In this document: piece by piece, positions 50,241 to 63,537 of the stretch | Numbering within the stretch: the first letter of the stretch is position 1 | Layout: each line of letters starts with the position of its first letter | Assembly: GCA_032207245.1 (NCBI GenBank) | Contig: CM063506.1 | Span: forward strand, 21,442,444-21,506,443 | Length of the DNA stretch: 64,000 nt | Direction: 5' to 3' | Source of the DNA: Pardosa pseudoannulata | Taxonomy: Eukaryota > Arthropoda > Arachnida > Araneae > Lycosidae | Translations under genes and position numbers: made by a program | The notes under the pieces: generated by a model | The model's input: only the letters and a program-made list of their open reading frames with translations | Databases searched by the model: none | What the model was told of the DNA's origin: nothing

Positions 50241-53098
50241 GACCCAACAGATTTTTCTTATAAATATGACAATTATGATTTTTTGAATTTAATAATGTAG
50301 CTATTTTAATCGAAATGTGGTTAATCTATACATTATGTTAGAATTAAAAGGACGGTGAACATTATAAAGCGTTTTTGTTATTTATTAGCTTAGTTATGAA
50401 ATTATGCAGCGGAATTATAAAATTTCGTATACATATAAGTTAAATTATAACTAAATAAATAACATTAAAGAATATATTTCAAATCACATATTTTAAATTT
50501 AAATTAGTGAATATTTTGTAGATTTTTAAAATGCTGTTTCCCATTTTTCTTCACAAATTTCTACAAACTTCTTACATTTCTATAAAATTAAATCTAAAAT
50601 TCATTTTAAGTTTTGATCTCATTTAGATAATGAATATTAAATTTAAATTTAGAAATGTCCATTTTTTTCTGAAAATACCACACAGACATAATTTATTTCT
50701 AGAAAATTTAACTATACAATTAATTTACAAAATAATACCAAATTTCTTTTTAAATATTGATAGGAAAATTAGGTGGGAAATAAAGAAAATAATAAATTGC
50801 GAAGTGTATATAAAATATAAATAAAAATGAAAAAAGTAAAATTAAAAAGTTAATTTAATCCAAAAATATTTCTAATAATGATATAAATATTTATTTTATT
50901 GCTCTTATTTATCAAATTTATAGTAAATTATGCGTATTAAATTTAGTTATGGAACTATGAGAAACGCTATATTAAATTCAATGGTTCATACAAAATACAA
51001 ACTAATATGTATGAGTTTTAAATAAAGTTAGATTTTTTAAAAATTGAAACTAAGTCTGTCTCCGTTTAATTGTATACAGTAAGGGAGATGATGAAATTTT
51101 ATAAATCTTCCTAAATGCGATTTAATGATGATTACACTGATAAAAACGGTAAGATAAAAGAAAGGCAAATAAAAATTTACTAAATAATTCAACTACTTTT
51201 TATATTATAAGATATTCGAAAATAAGGCTTTGGCAACCTTCACACCCCATGAAAAAATGCCTTTTATAAATTTCTCACACGCATAGTTTGGCTATACAGA
51301 AATCGATATTTTAAAGAACACATTAGAAAATTAAGTACCTTGAACTATATATTTTTACCGTGTAAATAAAATAAAAATCATAATCGTAGAATAGTATAAA
51401 ATAAATAAAAGACAGGAAATTTTCATTTCCACAAATTCTGAAAGTTTTACTGCACGTAGTGTCACTTTACAGTGAAAACAGATTTACAGGTTAATCATTC
51501 TTTGCAGATGTTCTTATCGTTTATAATACTGAATGATTGCAAATCATTCAGTGAAAGAAGATGTCTTTTCAACAAAGATATGCTGTCCAATATTTTGAAT
51601 AAATAAATCTGGAACTTCATTATTTACAGCTGAATTTTACTCTATTTCTTTTTATGCACTATTCATCAATATTCGCTTCAAATATTTTTCAAATTAAACA
51701 TTAGTCCTTTTATTAAAAATTAATATTAAAAGGAGAGTGGCCAGTCTATTTACAACCTAATTTAGCCTCTTTTAGATGTTTTCATTATTGACTTTATATG
51801 TTTAATGTTAGTGAGGGTTTATAATTATTGCTCATAATCTTTTTTTCATGATTTGAATTGGAAGCACATCTTTTTATTATATCTTCAAATTAATCAGTTG
51901 AAATTATTATTATCCTTGACTATCACTCCACTCTTAATCTTTCTTTTCTTATGCACTTTAATGGCTATAATAAATGACAATTAAGACCTATAAGTAATGA
52001 AACACTACATTAAAAAACGTAAAGCAATTTAGACGATATCTTAAATTAAAGGAAAAACAGAATCCCGAAAATTTATTCCTAGGTATAAATAAATCAGTAA
52101 CTTCATACCATAGAGCAGTGTTTCCCAAACTTTTGATATATCTGTACTCCTTCTATAATTTTTGTAACGCTAAGCACCCCCCCGTCAAAAAAAGCATGTA
52201 TTTTAATAACAATCAAAAATATATTTATTTTTCCATTTTTCCTTTGCACTTTGTTTTGAAAAGTACCACTAGCTTGAAGACTATTATCTGTATACCTTAT
52301 TGATGTTTTGCTTTGATATTTTCTTAATTTTACTGTTTCTGATATTATTTAACACTATGTAAAACGTGGATTTTAATTAAGAATATGTAAGAACTGTAAA
52401 ATGAAACAAGTTTTTTAAATAAAAATTAAATGGTTATTTCATGCACTGTTTTTCATTATTAAATCATACCGGAAGGGGTTAATATCTACAAATGCTTGAA
52501 AAGGAACGTCACATAAATATGAAATTGGAAAAAGCAAGATATCAGTGTTCTTTTACGCTAAGTATTATTTACACAAGACAATTATTTAAAATTAAACGAT
52601 GTTATAGCAACTGTTTCTGCAATTTTACGTTATAAAAATCCTTTGTAACTTGATAAAATATTTTGCGATTTTTAAACGCATTCCCAGTTTAGTGACAAAC
52701 ATATTAATAGAGTATGTCGAAAATGTATAAAAAATACATAAATGCAATTCACCTGAAATATTTCAAAAATTACTAATTCGATACAAATATCGACAAACTG
52801 AAAAATATTATTTTTAAAAGTTTAAAATAAGGGTAAATGACAAAAAATAATGGTTTTAATGAAGTAAAGTAATCACGTTATTTGAAAAATGGTTCTTTGC
52901 AAGGGTGTGAATTATTTTTCAACACAAAAAATCAGTTAATATATTTGTTCAAAATTTGTCACTTTAAAGGTTTATTATCTCCTCAAAGATTAAATCATCT
53001 TCCATGTTTAAAATAGAAACTAATAGTAGAATAACTATGAGGTGAATTTTATAAATTTTCAACTTTAATTTGATATGGAACTATTATTTCTAATGTAA
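50241..53098. other. no gene seen
   Basis: Very AT-rich. A possible hAT-type terminus, CAGTGTTTCCCAAACTTTTG, begins at 52116, but no matching other end was found. Confidence 0.45.
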
Positions 53099-53386
53099 CC
53101 TCCACACTATGACCAATTGTTTACCACTTCCTGATGGTGACCTTGAACGAGGGTTTACAAGTTGCATCCATACACTGGACCACTAAATAAGCTAAGCGAA
53201 TGAATTTGTCTATAGGGTCTACTGCGCACTTTAGTTGCGCATCTGGCTGCCTTTGATCTTTGGAGAAAAACCACCTCCGAAGCCATCTGAAGCCAAGGCC
53301 ATTTTATCGTCTGCCATCGTCGACCTCGATAAGCCATACCCCCTTCCGATGGTGGTAATGGCTTGCAGTGGACCATAGTGTGGAGG
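53099..53386. mobile_element. MITE with CCTCCACACTAT ends, copy 1
   Basis: CCTCCACACTATGACCA at the left and its inverse CCATAGTGTGGAGG at the right. The interior matches copy 2 (CATTTTATCGTCTGCCA, GATAAGCCATACCCCC). No coding. Confidence 0.8.
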
Positions 53387-53493
53387 AGCCTATACAATTT
53401 TTCACAGCAGACTACTGATAGCGTTCGAACAAGTTCAGTGACTTCATATACGTTCAATGCTCAGGCTTTTGACATTATTTTATTTTCATACAG

Positions 53494-53791
53494 CCTCCAC
53501 ACTATGGCCAATTGCTCACCACTCCATTACTGATCCTGATGGCGACCTTTAGCGATGGTTCAAGGGCTGCATCCCCACACGGGGCGACTAAATGAGCACA
53601 GCGTGTATATGCACCCATATTATCTACTGTGCATTTTGATAGCGCATGCTGGTTGTCTTTGATCTTTAGAGAAAAACCGCTTCCGAGGCCATTCTCTGCC
53701 AGGGCCATTTTATCGTCTGCCACCATCGACTACGATAAGCCATACCCCCTCCAGACGGCAGTAATGGCTTTCAGTGGACCTAGTGTGGAGG
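53494..53791. mobile_element. MITE with CCTCCACACTAT ends, copy 2
   Basis: CCTCCACACTATGGCCAATTG to CCTAGTGTGGAGG, same orientation as copy 1, 107 bp away. Confidence 0.8.
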
Positions 53792-54679
53792 GTTATTTAA
53801 ACTACAAGATCGGCCATTGGAGATCCCGTATGAAGCCCACAAATGAAAATGAAAATTATGATGTTGAAAATACTTTCAGTTATAAATTTTAAAAATTTAT
53901 AAGAATTGTTAGTTGTTTACTTTATTTATTAATTTCTGGCTGTTGAGTATATATTTAAGCATCCCAATAGTATGAAATAATCATACAAACCCAAATGTAT
54001 TCTATTTAAGACAACTTTAATTTATTTTTTGTAATGCTACATTATTATACTTTTTAATGTTTTATGCATCTTCTTTCTTACTTTATATATCTACAATTAT
54101 AAAATTTGCAACAAATTCTTCTTTGTACGTTTCCAACTGCTAATACTTCGTTTACATAATCTATTACCATTTCCCAGTATATTATTAGTTTCCATAAATA
54201 TTAAGTTGCTAACTATCGAAAAGTGAGAAATGTGACGATTTTCTTTTTGGCGCCAAACAAATTGTGTTAACTTCACGCCAAACTGAGTCAGAGATGTCAC
54301 TTTACAAATCAACCACTGACACTTAATTAAGAGTTATCCAGGGTGGTCGAACTTTATTCGGTCTTTTCAGTTGCAAAGCACTGTAATACATGAAAAGACT
54401 TTCATTATCTAAAGGACAAATATTTCACTTTGAAGTATCTCAAATTTCTAAATTAAGATGATGGTGTATGTTATTTTCTTTTATTTCTTTATATTATAGG
54501 ACTTAATCTTATGATGAGAATTAAATTTAAATGTATGCATTATTCGCTTTAAGGTACTTAGTCGAAACTGTCTTTTATTAGTGTGTAATATCATCTAAAA
54601 TTTAATTTTAATTTTGAATGAATAATAATCTCTAAATTGCTCATTTGGGCGTGAAGAAGTTAGTATGCATATGTTGTTG
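53792..54679. other. no gene seen
   Basis: AT-rich spacer. Confidence 0.5.
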
Positions 54680-54945
54680 TTATTTATCCTCCTAATGTAG
54701 GTAAGCCTACAGCAGGTCTAATAGACCCTGTCGCAATATGCAACTGGTCCATAGCTATGGGTAATTTGCAGATTCACTTTGCAGGAGGAAACATGAGGGC
54801 TGAAGACAAACTCATCCTGAAGAATGGGTCTTCGTAATTTAGATGTAGGGACCAAGCAAATGACCCCCAGGCTTGGTCTGGCACCCCCAGAGGTATCGTT
54901 AGAGAACTTGAAGAACATTGCGACCATCAACCTATTTTACGTGCT
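54680..54945 (+). repeat. interspersed repeat (fuller copy of the 3600-3762 family)
   Basis: Starts near GTAGGTAAGCCTACAGCAGG and ends ACCATCAACCTATTTTA. GC-richer than its surroundings. SINE-like in size, but no A or B box was recognised. Confidence 0.6.
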
Positions 54946-55429
54946 CCAGACGCCATTAACCCCTTAACGTGCTCGATCGAGTTAACTCGAGCGCGCTAAA
55001 CTGGCCAAACAGTGGACACTCGAGATATTTCGAACGGCGTTGTACTTTGTGTTGCTATAATTTTTCACACTCGAATGCACTCGAGATTTGAAAATAACAA
55101 AGTAAAAAAAGTCAATGTGCGTATAATATTACAATATTCAACTATTTTCTGCAATGTTTTCAAAATCCAGAATTGAAATAAAAATTTTGATTATTTTTAT
55201 ATTTTTGTAATATTTTTTGCAAGACAATGTTGTAAATTGTGTTTTTTACATAAAAAATTGATTTTTTTTCTGCCAGCCTTTTAAAAAAACTGTGCATTAA
55301 GCATTTAATAAACAATTTAATTAAAATTTCGAAATTCTGAAGCTGAAGCGTTGTGGCTGCAGGTCTGCACATGCCCATGAGTGCTTACATGTGTTCAGTC
55401 GTCAGATGTCGTTCTGGAAAAATGCGTCA

Positions 55430-55680
55430 GTTCTGAAGTCTGGGCGCTCATATTTGAAATGCCTAGGTCAATTGAAAGTCCTACCGACTATGAAACACGG
55501 TCTGTTATTCGTGTCTACAACGAAACCAATGTAGAGGACGCTTAAATTCAACAGTAGATCAGTGAAATGTATGGAGAAAACAGTGAGTGAACAATGCTAA
55601 GATAAAATGTAAAATAATTTAATGGTTCCTGCATTAATGTGCATTATGAGGACGAAGAAACCATTTTCCTGTCATTACTG
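55430..55680 (+). pseudogene. mariner-type transposase N-terminal relic
   Basis: From 55460 the frame reads MPRSIESPTDYETRSVIRVY and then NETNVEDA, stop, IQQ, stop, ISEMYGENSE. This is the start of the paired helix-turn-helix domain found in SETMAR-like mariner transposases, in which ..RAVIRFL...V..AEIH..I.EVYGE is usual. Several stops follow within 100 bp, then FNGSCINVHYEDEE in another frame. No catalytic part was found. Too short and broken to be active. Confidence 0.6.
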
Positions 55681-56616
55681 CTTGATGCAAAAAAAGTGAT
55701 GGAAACGTTTAATAGACAACTGCATTAATGAAAACTGCGGATTTTTTTCCGGCTCGGGCCTCTATCCCGTTACCCACCGGTTGCTATTATTCTTTTACGC
55801 TACTAATATCATACTACATTTTTAAGTAGCTTGATTTAAAACATAATAATATATTTTTTAAGTCTGTCACCTTAAAAAGTAAAATTTGAATGACGAAATA
55901 TCTCGATTTCTTCTTTACATTTTATAAACGGTACTTTTTGAAACGATATAAAATATATTTCAGAAAAAGGCATCATTTCCTCAATTTTACTTCAAAAAGA
56001 ATCAGCACATGTTTTTGAAAGTGCTTATTTCTTGGCGCGTTATTGGGACAAACATGCTTTTTACGAGGCATTTCCCAGCCGGCCATTTTGTATGCATTAC
56101 AAGGAGATAAACAGAAAATATCATTTATCTTTGGCGCTTTGCTTTTTGCCAGCCCAAATGCCAAAACGAACGACCTCAGTCCAAGATAGAGTTTGAAATT
56201 TACAGCCAATACCGTCTAAAAAATAAGCCATTACTCAAGATAAAGTGGCGACTTCTGCAGAGCTCCCGTCAAATAATGAATAACTGTGCGCTAACGAACT
56301 CTTGCCATCTTGTTTCTGCACTAGAAAACAGTTTCGTGTTTCTAAAAGCGACAGCCTTTTCGAGCATGGCAGTTTGTGGGACATTTTTTTTTCTTACTGC
56401 TTGTTAATAGGAAAATTCTCTTAGAAATGAAAAATGGGTCACTTCTTATTCTTGTACTAAAGTGACAAGAAGGAAAAAAATTGTCTACTAACAAAAGGGC
56501 AAATAAGTATTTATTGTAAACAAAACAATACTGATTCCCTTTGTTCTGAAAAATAACATAAAAAGTAATTAATTTTTTAAAATAAAGGTTAATGCAAAAT
56601 TTAGAGTATATGGCAC
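55681..56616. other. no gene identified
   Basis: Mixed spacer. A minus-strand open frame of 78 codons (56209-55973) in a GC-richer patch is unrecognised. Confidence 0.4.
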
Positions 56617-58516
56617 TTAAGGTAATCGACCACGTTCGGAGCGAAAATTTTTAATAAGGTTTTTATGGAACTATTTATTTAGTTATTGCAGTAATAGGTT
56701 ATAAAACATAGAAAAATATGAAAATAAACATAAATACATATATATAGTCTTAAAAAAACAAGCATTGTTTGACTTTACGCCAAGAATCCTAACTGAAAAA
56801 ATAAGCAAAACATATAAATTTTCCTTGGATAAATGTACGCATATATCTATTATATATGCATTGAACCTCCAGAATGAATATATTCTAAAGTATAAATTGC
56901 GATGAGGCGATTTAGATCAGTAATATAATTTATTCTTTCATACAAGAAATAAAATGCTCGGGATCTAAATCTGACCTCATCACATCTTTATAAAAGACAG
57001 AGGACCATAAATTTCTATTCAACGGATATGTTTGTCTTGTACGGTGGTCTCGAACGGGGTTTTGATCCCAGTCCCAGATTAGAATCCCGTCTCCGTACTT
57101 GACACTAAAAAAGAATGTACCTTTGTGGAGTATTTATGAGTCTCTAAGGGACAGTGCGCAATTAGATGGGATAAGGTTTTCCACGTTGGCGGTCTCAAGG
57201 CGGGTTTTAAGCAGACCAATTAGATTCTTACAACTATCCCGATTGGACGATAAGAAGGAAGAGGGGACAAGGATGAAATTAATAAAATAAGAAAAATCTA
57301 AAAAGAAGGTGTTCGATAGTCGAGACGAGGAAAAAAGTCCGACGGAAGGTGTTCGGTAGTCCAGACGAGGAGAGAAGTCCGACGGAACGTGTTCGAGAGT
57401 CCAGTCAAGTCCGACGGGAAGTGTTCCTGTATCAAATAGCACGGCCGCACCCCAAACACTCAGAAGGAAGCCCCTGACCAGACCGACGGAAGATCCATAC
57501 ATACCCAATCCTGAAATGCCCTCAACCAGCAGTGTTCCGGGCACACCATTTTAACTCCCAAAGGTACCCCCTTTTACATACATTTTGAAATTGAGATTAG
57601 GTCCTCTCTCTTATATTTACATAATTACTTAAGTATTGAAAAATTATTGTCAGAACTAATTTAGAAGGTGTTGATAAAGCATATTTTATGAAAATTAGAA
57701 TCAGTTTGTGTGTACATAGATGTTTATATATTATAATAAATTTACTTTTTTTATATTAAGCTAGTTTCAGATGCTTTTAATTTAGCTTTTAGTTTATTTT
57801 CATATCTTATGTCTGTAGTTTCTCAGAACCTGTGGTTAAATTTAGTACTAAAATACTTTTACACAACGCAATCAAAATAAAATCCCACTATACATTTGAT
57901 CACAGGTTAAATACTCAAAAACGAGGACTACACGACATAAATGAGTTATAGCCAATCAAGCAATTTAGAGGAAAAATTCACGAAAAATATAATGAAGTTT
58001 CTAGCATAAATGTCCATAACGCATCTCAAAATGGATATATTTATAATCCTGAGGTTCAATGCATATATAACATCATTAAAAACATACAGTTAAATTCTAA
58101 AAAAATTCTAAAGGTTATTTTAGCAGTTATGACTGTTGAAGTGTGGTGGTGTAGCAAAAATCACAGCTTTTCAGAAATTCAATTTAAAGATTTTATTGGA
58201 TAAATGCATTAAGTGTTTAATAATTTGATAAACATATAAAATATGCTGGAGTAATCTATTTATTAATTTAGAAGCTATAATACGCTATTTACAACATTTT
58301 TTTTGTGCTAACAAAGTCAACCCCTTTAATGGCTCACTTCCGGTATTTTTTGACACTTCCGGTGATGATTAAACAGCTGTATCATGACTTCTAATGACTC
58401 TAGAAACAAGCTGAAAACTTTTCGAAAGCTAAAAGGTTGACCTTTAAAATAAACGAATAATTTTGTTTCCATATTTTTCACGAAAATCGCTATTTAAACG
58501 TGGTCGGTTACCTTAA
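56617..58516. mobile_element. TTAA-flanked inverted-repeat element with nested repeat
   Basis: Left end TTAAGGTAATCGACCACG and, inverted, right end TTAAGGTAACCGACCACG. A second inverted pair, TATATATGCATTGAACCTC, lies at 56850 and 58045-58066, so the inverted repeats are long. The block 56905-57312 inside belongs to another repeat family. No transposase seen. Confidence 0.75.
56905..57312 (+). repeat. interspersed repeat nested in the above
   Basis: Second copy of the 9217-9690 family. It is followed at 57305-57425 by short imperfect repeats of AAGTCCGACGGAA and GTGTTCG. Confidence 0.7.
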
Positions 58517-59155
58517 ATCTTCATTATAACAGCTTTTTTTCGATTAATGATATGAACAAAAAATTTTACTCTTTTTAGAACGAATTTCTTACAAGTTTTT
58601 AACTACATATTAGCTTTGAAAATTTTTTAGTTTTTTTATTTCAAGTTCACAATTTTCCAAAAGTTTGACAGAAAATATGCACAAAATAACTGAAAAATTA
58701 GAGTGATTATTAAATTTCATTTTTCTAACATTTTATACATATATTTTGCGTGTTTTTTCATTTTGTGCCATATAATTTTTACAATGTGTCTATTAGAAGC
58801 TAAATTTTCATATCAAATTGAATTGAAACATCTCCTAAAACTTTAAAGACTTCTAATATTTAAAATTAAAAAAAAATTGCTAAGAAAATGAAAATTAAAA
58901 TAAATCACCCTGTACCATGCTATAAAATAACTTGTTGTTGATCTTAATATAACTGATGTTTACAGAATAAAAAAGATAATTATGTACTATTTGATATAAA
59001 AAAATTAGTTTCTAATTTACAGATTTCAATTGTTATTTTGCAGATAAGTGGATTGCTAATTTTATTAACTCGGTTTATCTTTTATGAACATCTTGTTTTT
59101 ATTTAGTATGCCTTTCACCCAGGCTACCTAGAGTAACCCCATAAGCCCAATAATT
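58517..59155. other. no gene seen
   Basis: AT-rich spacer. Confidence 0.5.
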
Positions 59156-59839
59156 TTGTTTTAATTTCCGAGAATTCTCCTTCTTCCACCTAGGGAAAAG
59201 GAGAAAAACAAAGGAGTGGGGTATTACACGTTCCTGGAATTTTTCAGAAATACGCACACCCTGCTGGTGGTCAATAGTTGTCAGATAAGCAGAAGGCAAC
59301 AAATTCTATTCGGAACTGAGAAGGAGCGTATTCACATTTTATGCCTTGCTCGCTTACATGCAGTTTGTCGATATGGAAGCCAGAAAGCGAAATGATTTAA
59401 CATTAAAACTAAATATCGACATTTTAAATCGTTACGACAGGTTACTATATATGAGTCAGCGCAATGCTGAAGCGCAGTTAAACATTTCTCAGCTTTTGAA
59501 TTTCATTGAAAGTGTTGAACCGTGGAGTACAACACCGCTCCGTTGACTTTAAAAAACATTATGATTACGAACGATTTATCAACGAATTTCTTAGAAAAAA
59601 ATTGTAGACAGTCAACAATTCATCAATTATTTTTATCTGTAAACAATTCTAATGTCTGAAAGGACAATATACTGTACATAAATATAACTTCAGTTTTTTC
59701 ATTTTATTTTGAAATGTAGTAAGTGTGAATTAAAGAAGGGGGTAAATTTATCTAATTTTGTATATCGTTTATTGTTATCAATCGGTTATCAATCGAAATC
59801 ACGGTGTCCCGAACTGATCACATTAAGCGGAGCCCCCTG
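59156..59839 (+). mobile_element. Tigger/pogo-like element, truncated copy
   Basis: Inverted relative of 48471-49160. It ends GCGGAGCCCCCTG before TA. The plus strand (59346-59546) encodes the same helix-turn-helix start, EARKRNDLTLKLNIDILNRY and MSQRNAEAQLNISQ. The left half is missing. Confidence 0.8.
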
Positions 59840-60194
59840 TATATTTAAGAGCACCTTTCAGAAATTTATCATTTCTTCCCTATTATTTATTTCTATACAA
59901 ATTTCTCCTTATATCATTTAGAAGTGTAGTAGAACCTCGGTATGAGGACCCCCTGTGGGACCAACATCATATAGTCGTTGTAAAGAATTGAAAAAATAAT
60001 AAAAAAAATTGAAGAAAGAAAGGATGCAACAGCACATACCTAGAGAACACTTCTATTTATTTGTAATTCCATTACTAAATTTTTGAAAAAAAAATTTTGA
60101 TTGACGCCTGTTTCAAGTTCATTTGGGAATTTTTCATTATCACTGATTCCATATCCGTTAGGTTTTGAAGGAAATCTCCAGAATTAAATTATCC

Positions 60195-60367
60195 GATGGC
60201 CGATCGGGTAGGGCGCTGATCGCCGGTACTGGAGTTCGTGGGTTCGAATCCCACTGTGGCATGGATGTTCGTAGCCGTTCAGAATCGGCTTTAAGCTGTA
60301 GGTCCCGGTCTCATTAGCCCTCGTGTTGCAAAAAGTAGACCGTAGCACTCCAAACCAAATCAAACCA
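60195..60367 (+). mobile_element. tRNA-derived SINE with perfect 13-bp target duplication
   Basis: AATTAAATTATCC at 60182-60194 and 60368-60380. The head GATGGCCGATCGGGTAGGG holds the A box and GTGGGTTCGAATCCCAC the B box and T-arm-like stem. The body ends with the AAACC-type tail. The best preserved family member here. Confidence 0.92.
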
Positions 60368-60380
60368 AATTAAATTATCC

Positions 60381-61271
60381 TTCAAAATATTGACGCAAGG
60401 CATTGATTGATGGCTTCTTTTTTATTCTCTTTTTCAAAAGCTTGGACGATTTCTTTTCCGTCGTCGGAATCACAAAATACTTCATTTCCGGTAATACGGG
60501 CAATAAAATCGTCCTTATTAAAATTTTCTCCTCAGCACTGTAAAGTTTCGTCTACCGCAACAAACTCATCAAAAAATAATTGAAGATTTAGTTCTCTCCT
60601 TTTCGTCACGCCCCCTCCCCTCTTTTAAGCAAACACAAAGAAAGTACAGGTTTCTTGAAGTTACACCACAGTACAATAATTTTGAACTAGCCCACTTGCT
60701 CATGTGTTCTCCGGGCTAAAATTGCCGGTCGTTCTAACGAAAAATAATACGCTTGAGGTCGTTGTAATGATCCAAAATTAACATTATTCCTATGGTAAAA
60801 TAATTGGGACTTTTTAAGATGGTCGTTCTAACGAAGGGGGTCGTTGTATAGTGGGGTCCTTAAAAAGAGGTTCTAATGTATTTATATGGATGCTCGAATG
60901 ATATTTTCTTACCCTTTTAACAATCTTTCATACTAGTGAAAAGTGACAAAAGGAACCCTTTTCGATTTCGTTGCACACATTCTATTTATTCAACGGGGTG
61001 GTCTTGATATCATTCTGAATGTTTTTTACCACCCCTGCGACATGTCAAAAACTGCCTTCAAAATAATAAAGATTTATGAAAACACGATTGGAGGCAAAAG
61101 CATAGTCAGCTGCTGCGTTTATTTTTATCGCTGCTGAACCTTTTGGGAAAACGAGCAAGGAAAGCATTCCATGAACAACATTTTCACCCTTTTTATTTTC
61201 TTATATGATGTAAAAGTAGTATTGTAGTCCAGAAAAACTTTAAAGTTCAGGTTTCAACGGAAATATTCATT
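60381..61271. other. no gene seen
   Basis: AT-rich spacer. Confidence 0.5.
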
Positions 61272-61400
61272 TTAACACTAGATTTACGGATGTTGATCAT
61301 ATACCTATTTTTACTGAAGTGAGCCAATTTGACTCATACAAGAAAATTGAAGGTTTTTTGCAAAGAAAATAGTTACAAATTAATTTAAATAAAATGTTTA

Positions 61401-61599
61401 TTATAAAAAAATTCGTGGAAAACATTTTTTACATATAAAATCTGTTTTTGAAACACATTTTCCGCAAACATTTCTATTACATTTAGCACAATGGTTTCTA
61501 CATCTGTTTCTTTTGCATGATGGTTGAACTTGACAATTCTTCCGTGCGTCAGTAGCAGGAATTTCTGTCATTGGAATGGAAGTGTTCTCGACTTCTTCT
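61401..61599 (-). pseudogene. piggyBac-type Cys-rich C-terminal domain, uninterrupted
   Basis: Open to the stop. It reads TDARKNCQVQPSCKRNRC, then HCAKCNRNVCGKC, then DFICKKCFPRIFL. Ten Cys in tight pairs form the zinc-binding tail of a piggyBac-superfamily transposase. The catalytic core is missing and the upstream side is an AT-rich short-repeat tract, so no full protein is made from here. The integrity of the Cys pattern suggests a recent common ancestor with an active transposase. Function on its own is unknown. Confidence 0.75.
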
Positions 61600-61879
61600 C
61601 TATATTTACTTTATACTATACTTTATATACTTTATATTTACTTTATACTATAATTTATATACTTTATATTTACTTTATACTATATATATTACTATATTTA
61701 TTTCATGCGATTAACTTTTATACCATTCTATGAGTCAAATTGGCTCACAACCGTGAAAATAGGTATACCACATTTGATAATGCGAAATGAAGAGGTCTGC
61801 GGGGAAGAGGAATGAAAGTTTACATATATTTAGTTACTTAACTAAAAACCAACGTATGTTTTTGAAAAGTAATATTAAA

Positions 61880-62063
<184 letters not shown>

Positions 62064-62108
62064 CAAATTTTTAATGAGTCAAATTGGTTCGCTCCGTAAA
62101 TCTAGTGC

Positions 62109-62406
62109 TAAAGGCCTTATCCTACGTCAACATGTACTAGTTAAAAAAGCAACAGATTCAGTTTACGATTTCTTTTTCTGTTGAAGAATACGTGTATTAA
62201 CATGAGAACGAAAACTTTCACAACCGATTAAAGGCCTCGAGATATGTTAATTTGAACAATAATAAATCGATTGAAAATTGTTAGCTTTTACACTTAAAAT
62301 CGACGTATTATTCTATAGGGAAAAAACAAAGGAATTTAAAGGAGTCCCAAACTGAATCTGTTATTTTTTCGACACTTATATATATCCACGTGTGATAAGG
62401 CCTTTA
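62109..62406. mobile_element. small inverted-repeat element (MITE)
   Basis: TAAAGGCCTTATC at the left and GATAAGGCCTTTA at the right. An inner pair AACAGATTCAGTTT (62151) and AAACTGAATCTGTT (62349) extends the fold. It abuts the piggyBac-like element. Confidence 0.7.
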
Positions 62407-62527
62407 CCATAACTCAATTCGGTACTACTGAAGAATAGGGTGTCTCTTGGCAAATCTGGTGAATTATTGGCGATGTTTACTAAAACACAAAGGTATTTCA
62501 TCCGGACAACATTGTACCCCTTTGCTA

Positions 62528-62910
62528 TTTGGGTGACTTTAATTGATGTAGATTGCACCATTGTAATAGAATTATATTCGTTTTCTTAATTAACCAAAAC
62601 CACTGAGAAATTGGGCATTTACATTCATGGGCAATTAATCCCTTAACAATTTACAAAGCCAACAGCTCCAAATTATTAAAAATTAGCCATAGTGAAGCTT
62701 TAATAGTTTATTATATTTAATACTTTTAAGCATTATGAGCTTTTAATATATAAGAAATGAGTTCCACAAGAAGTTCTGTATACAAATATAATATAAATTA
62801 AAATATAGATACAGATTGTTTGGACACGGCGAGATCAGGAGAAAATGTTACGCGACCATGCTAAGAGCTTTATCGCCAAGTTGGCGGGGCACCCTGTTCT
62901 TCAGTCAAGC
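62528..62910 (+). repeat. interspersed repeat (copy of the 26770-27160 family)
   Basis: Same landmarks, GGGCAATTAATCCCTTAACA to TATCGCCAAGTTGGCGGGG. Single copy without the tandem extension. Confidence 0.7.
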
Positions 62911-63537
62911 TCTCAATTACCTCAATTGACAAGTAGAGGCACTGCATCAATACATACGTACAAAGAATATTTGAGACTTTAATTATCCATTTTCACCATC
63001 TCCTCATTTTGACTAGTCTTGACGTCTCTCAATAGTTATGCATCATTGATAATTCAAAAACAATTAGGAGTATAATGATGAAATTTTATATTGTGGAGTG
63101 TTGTAACATATATCTGTCCACCTTCCTTTTTAATTGCAAAGAGCATGCTGTACAATGAGAAATTTTAATATAACGGAATTAACGGTGTAACAGCAACACA
63201 ATTAATCAGAAATAGTTGAGATATTTTATTGGATTGTTGTAGAAAATTGCATGACAAAAAACGATTATTCATAGAATGTTGAGATTTTTTATTAGGTTGC
63301 CGTAATATCTTGCTTGACTTTGTAACCTTTTGTATTAAGGCTGCTGTGATATCAAGTTTTTCATCTTCATATTTAATTTAGATGCACATTTTAAATTTAT
63401 AGAATTTCTTTCTTGTTGGTCTTTATTGATTAGTACAAAAGGTAGTGGGAACACCCCCTTTGTTCAGGCAATAACGACCGAAATCAGCTGACCTGTTTCA
63501 CACCTGCTTTACAGACTACAATATCATGGTGACGCAG
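62911..63537. other. no gene seen
   Basis: AT-rich spacer. Confidence 0.5.

Noticed and set aside
52116..52200. hAT element starting CAGTGTTTCCCAAAC (and a similar one at 48057, CTGGTTCTCAAAC)
   Set aside because: Only one end each can be seen. Without the opposite inverted end or an 8-bp duplication I do not call an element.
54960..55000. CTCGATCGAGTTAACTCGAG palindromic cluster as an element end
   Set aside because: TTAA occurs nearby but no matching inverted end was found within several kb.
57134..57544. Minus-strand 136-codon frame
   Set aside because: It spans a non-coding repeat shared with 9217-9690, where the frame is not kept, and a run of short direct repeats.
60195..60270. tRNA gene
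   Set aside because: The A and B boxes and T-arm are those of a tRNA-derived SINE. The body, tail and target duplication follow, and the acceptor stem does not pair.
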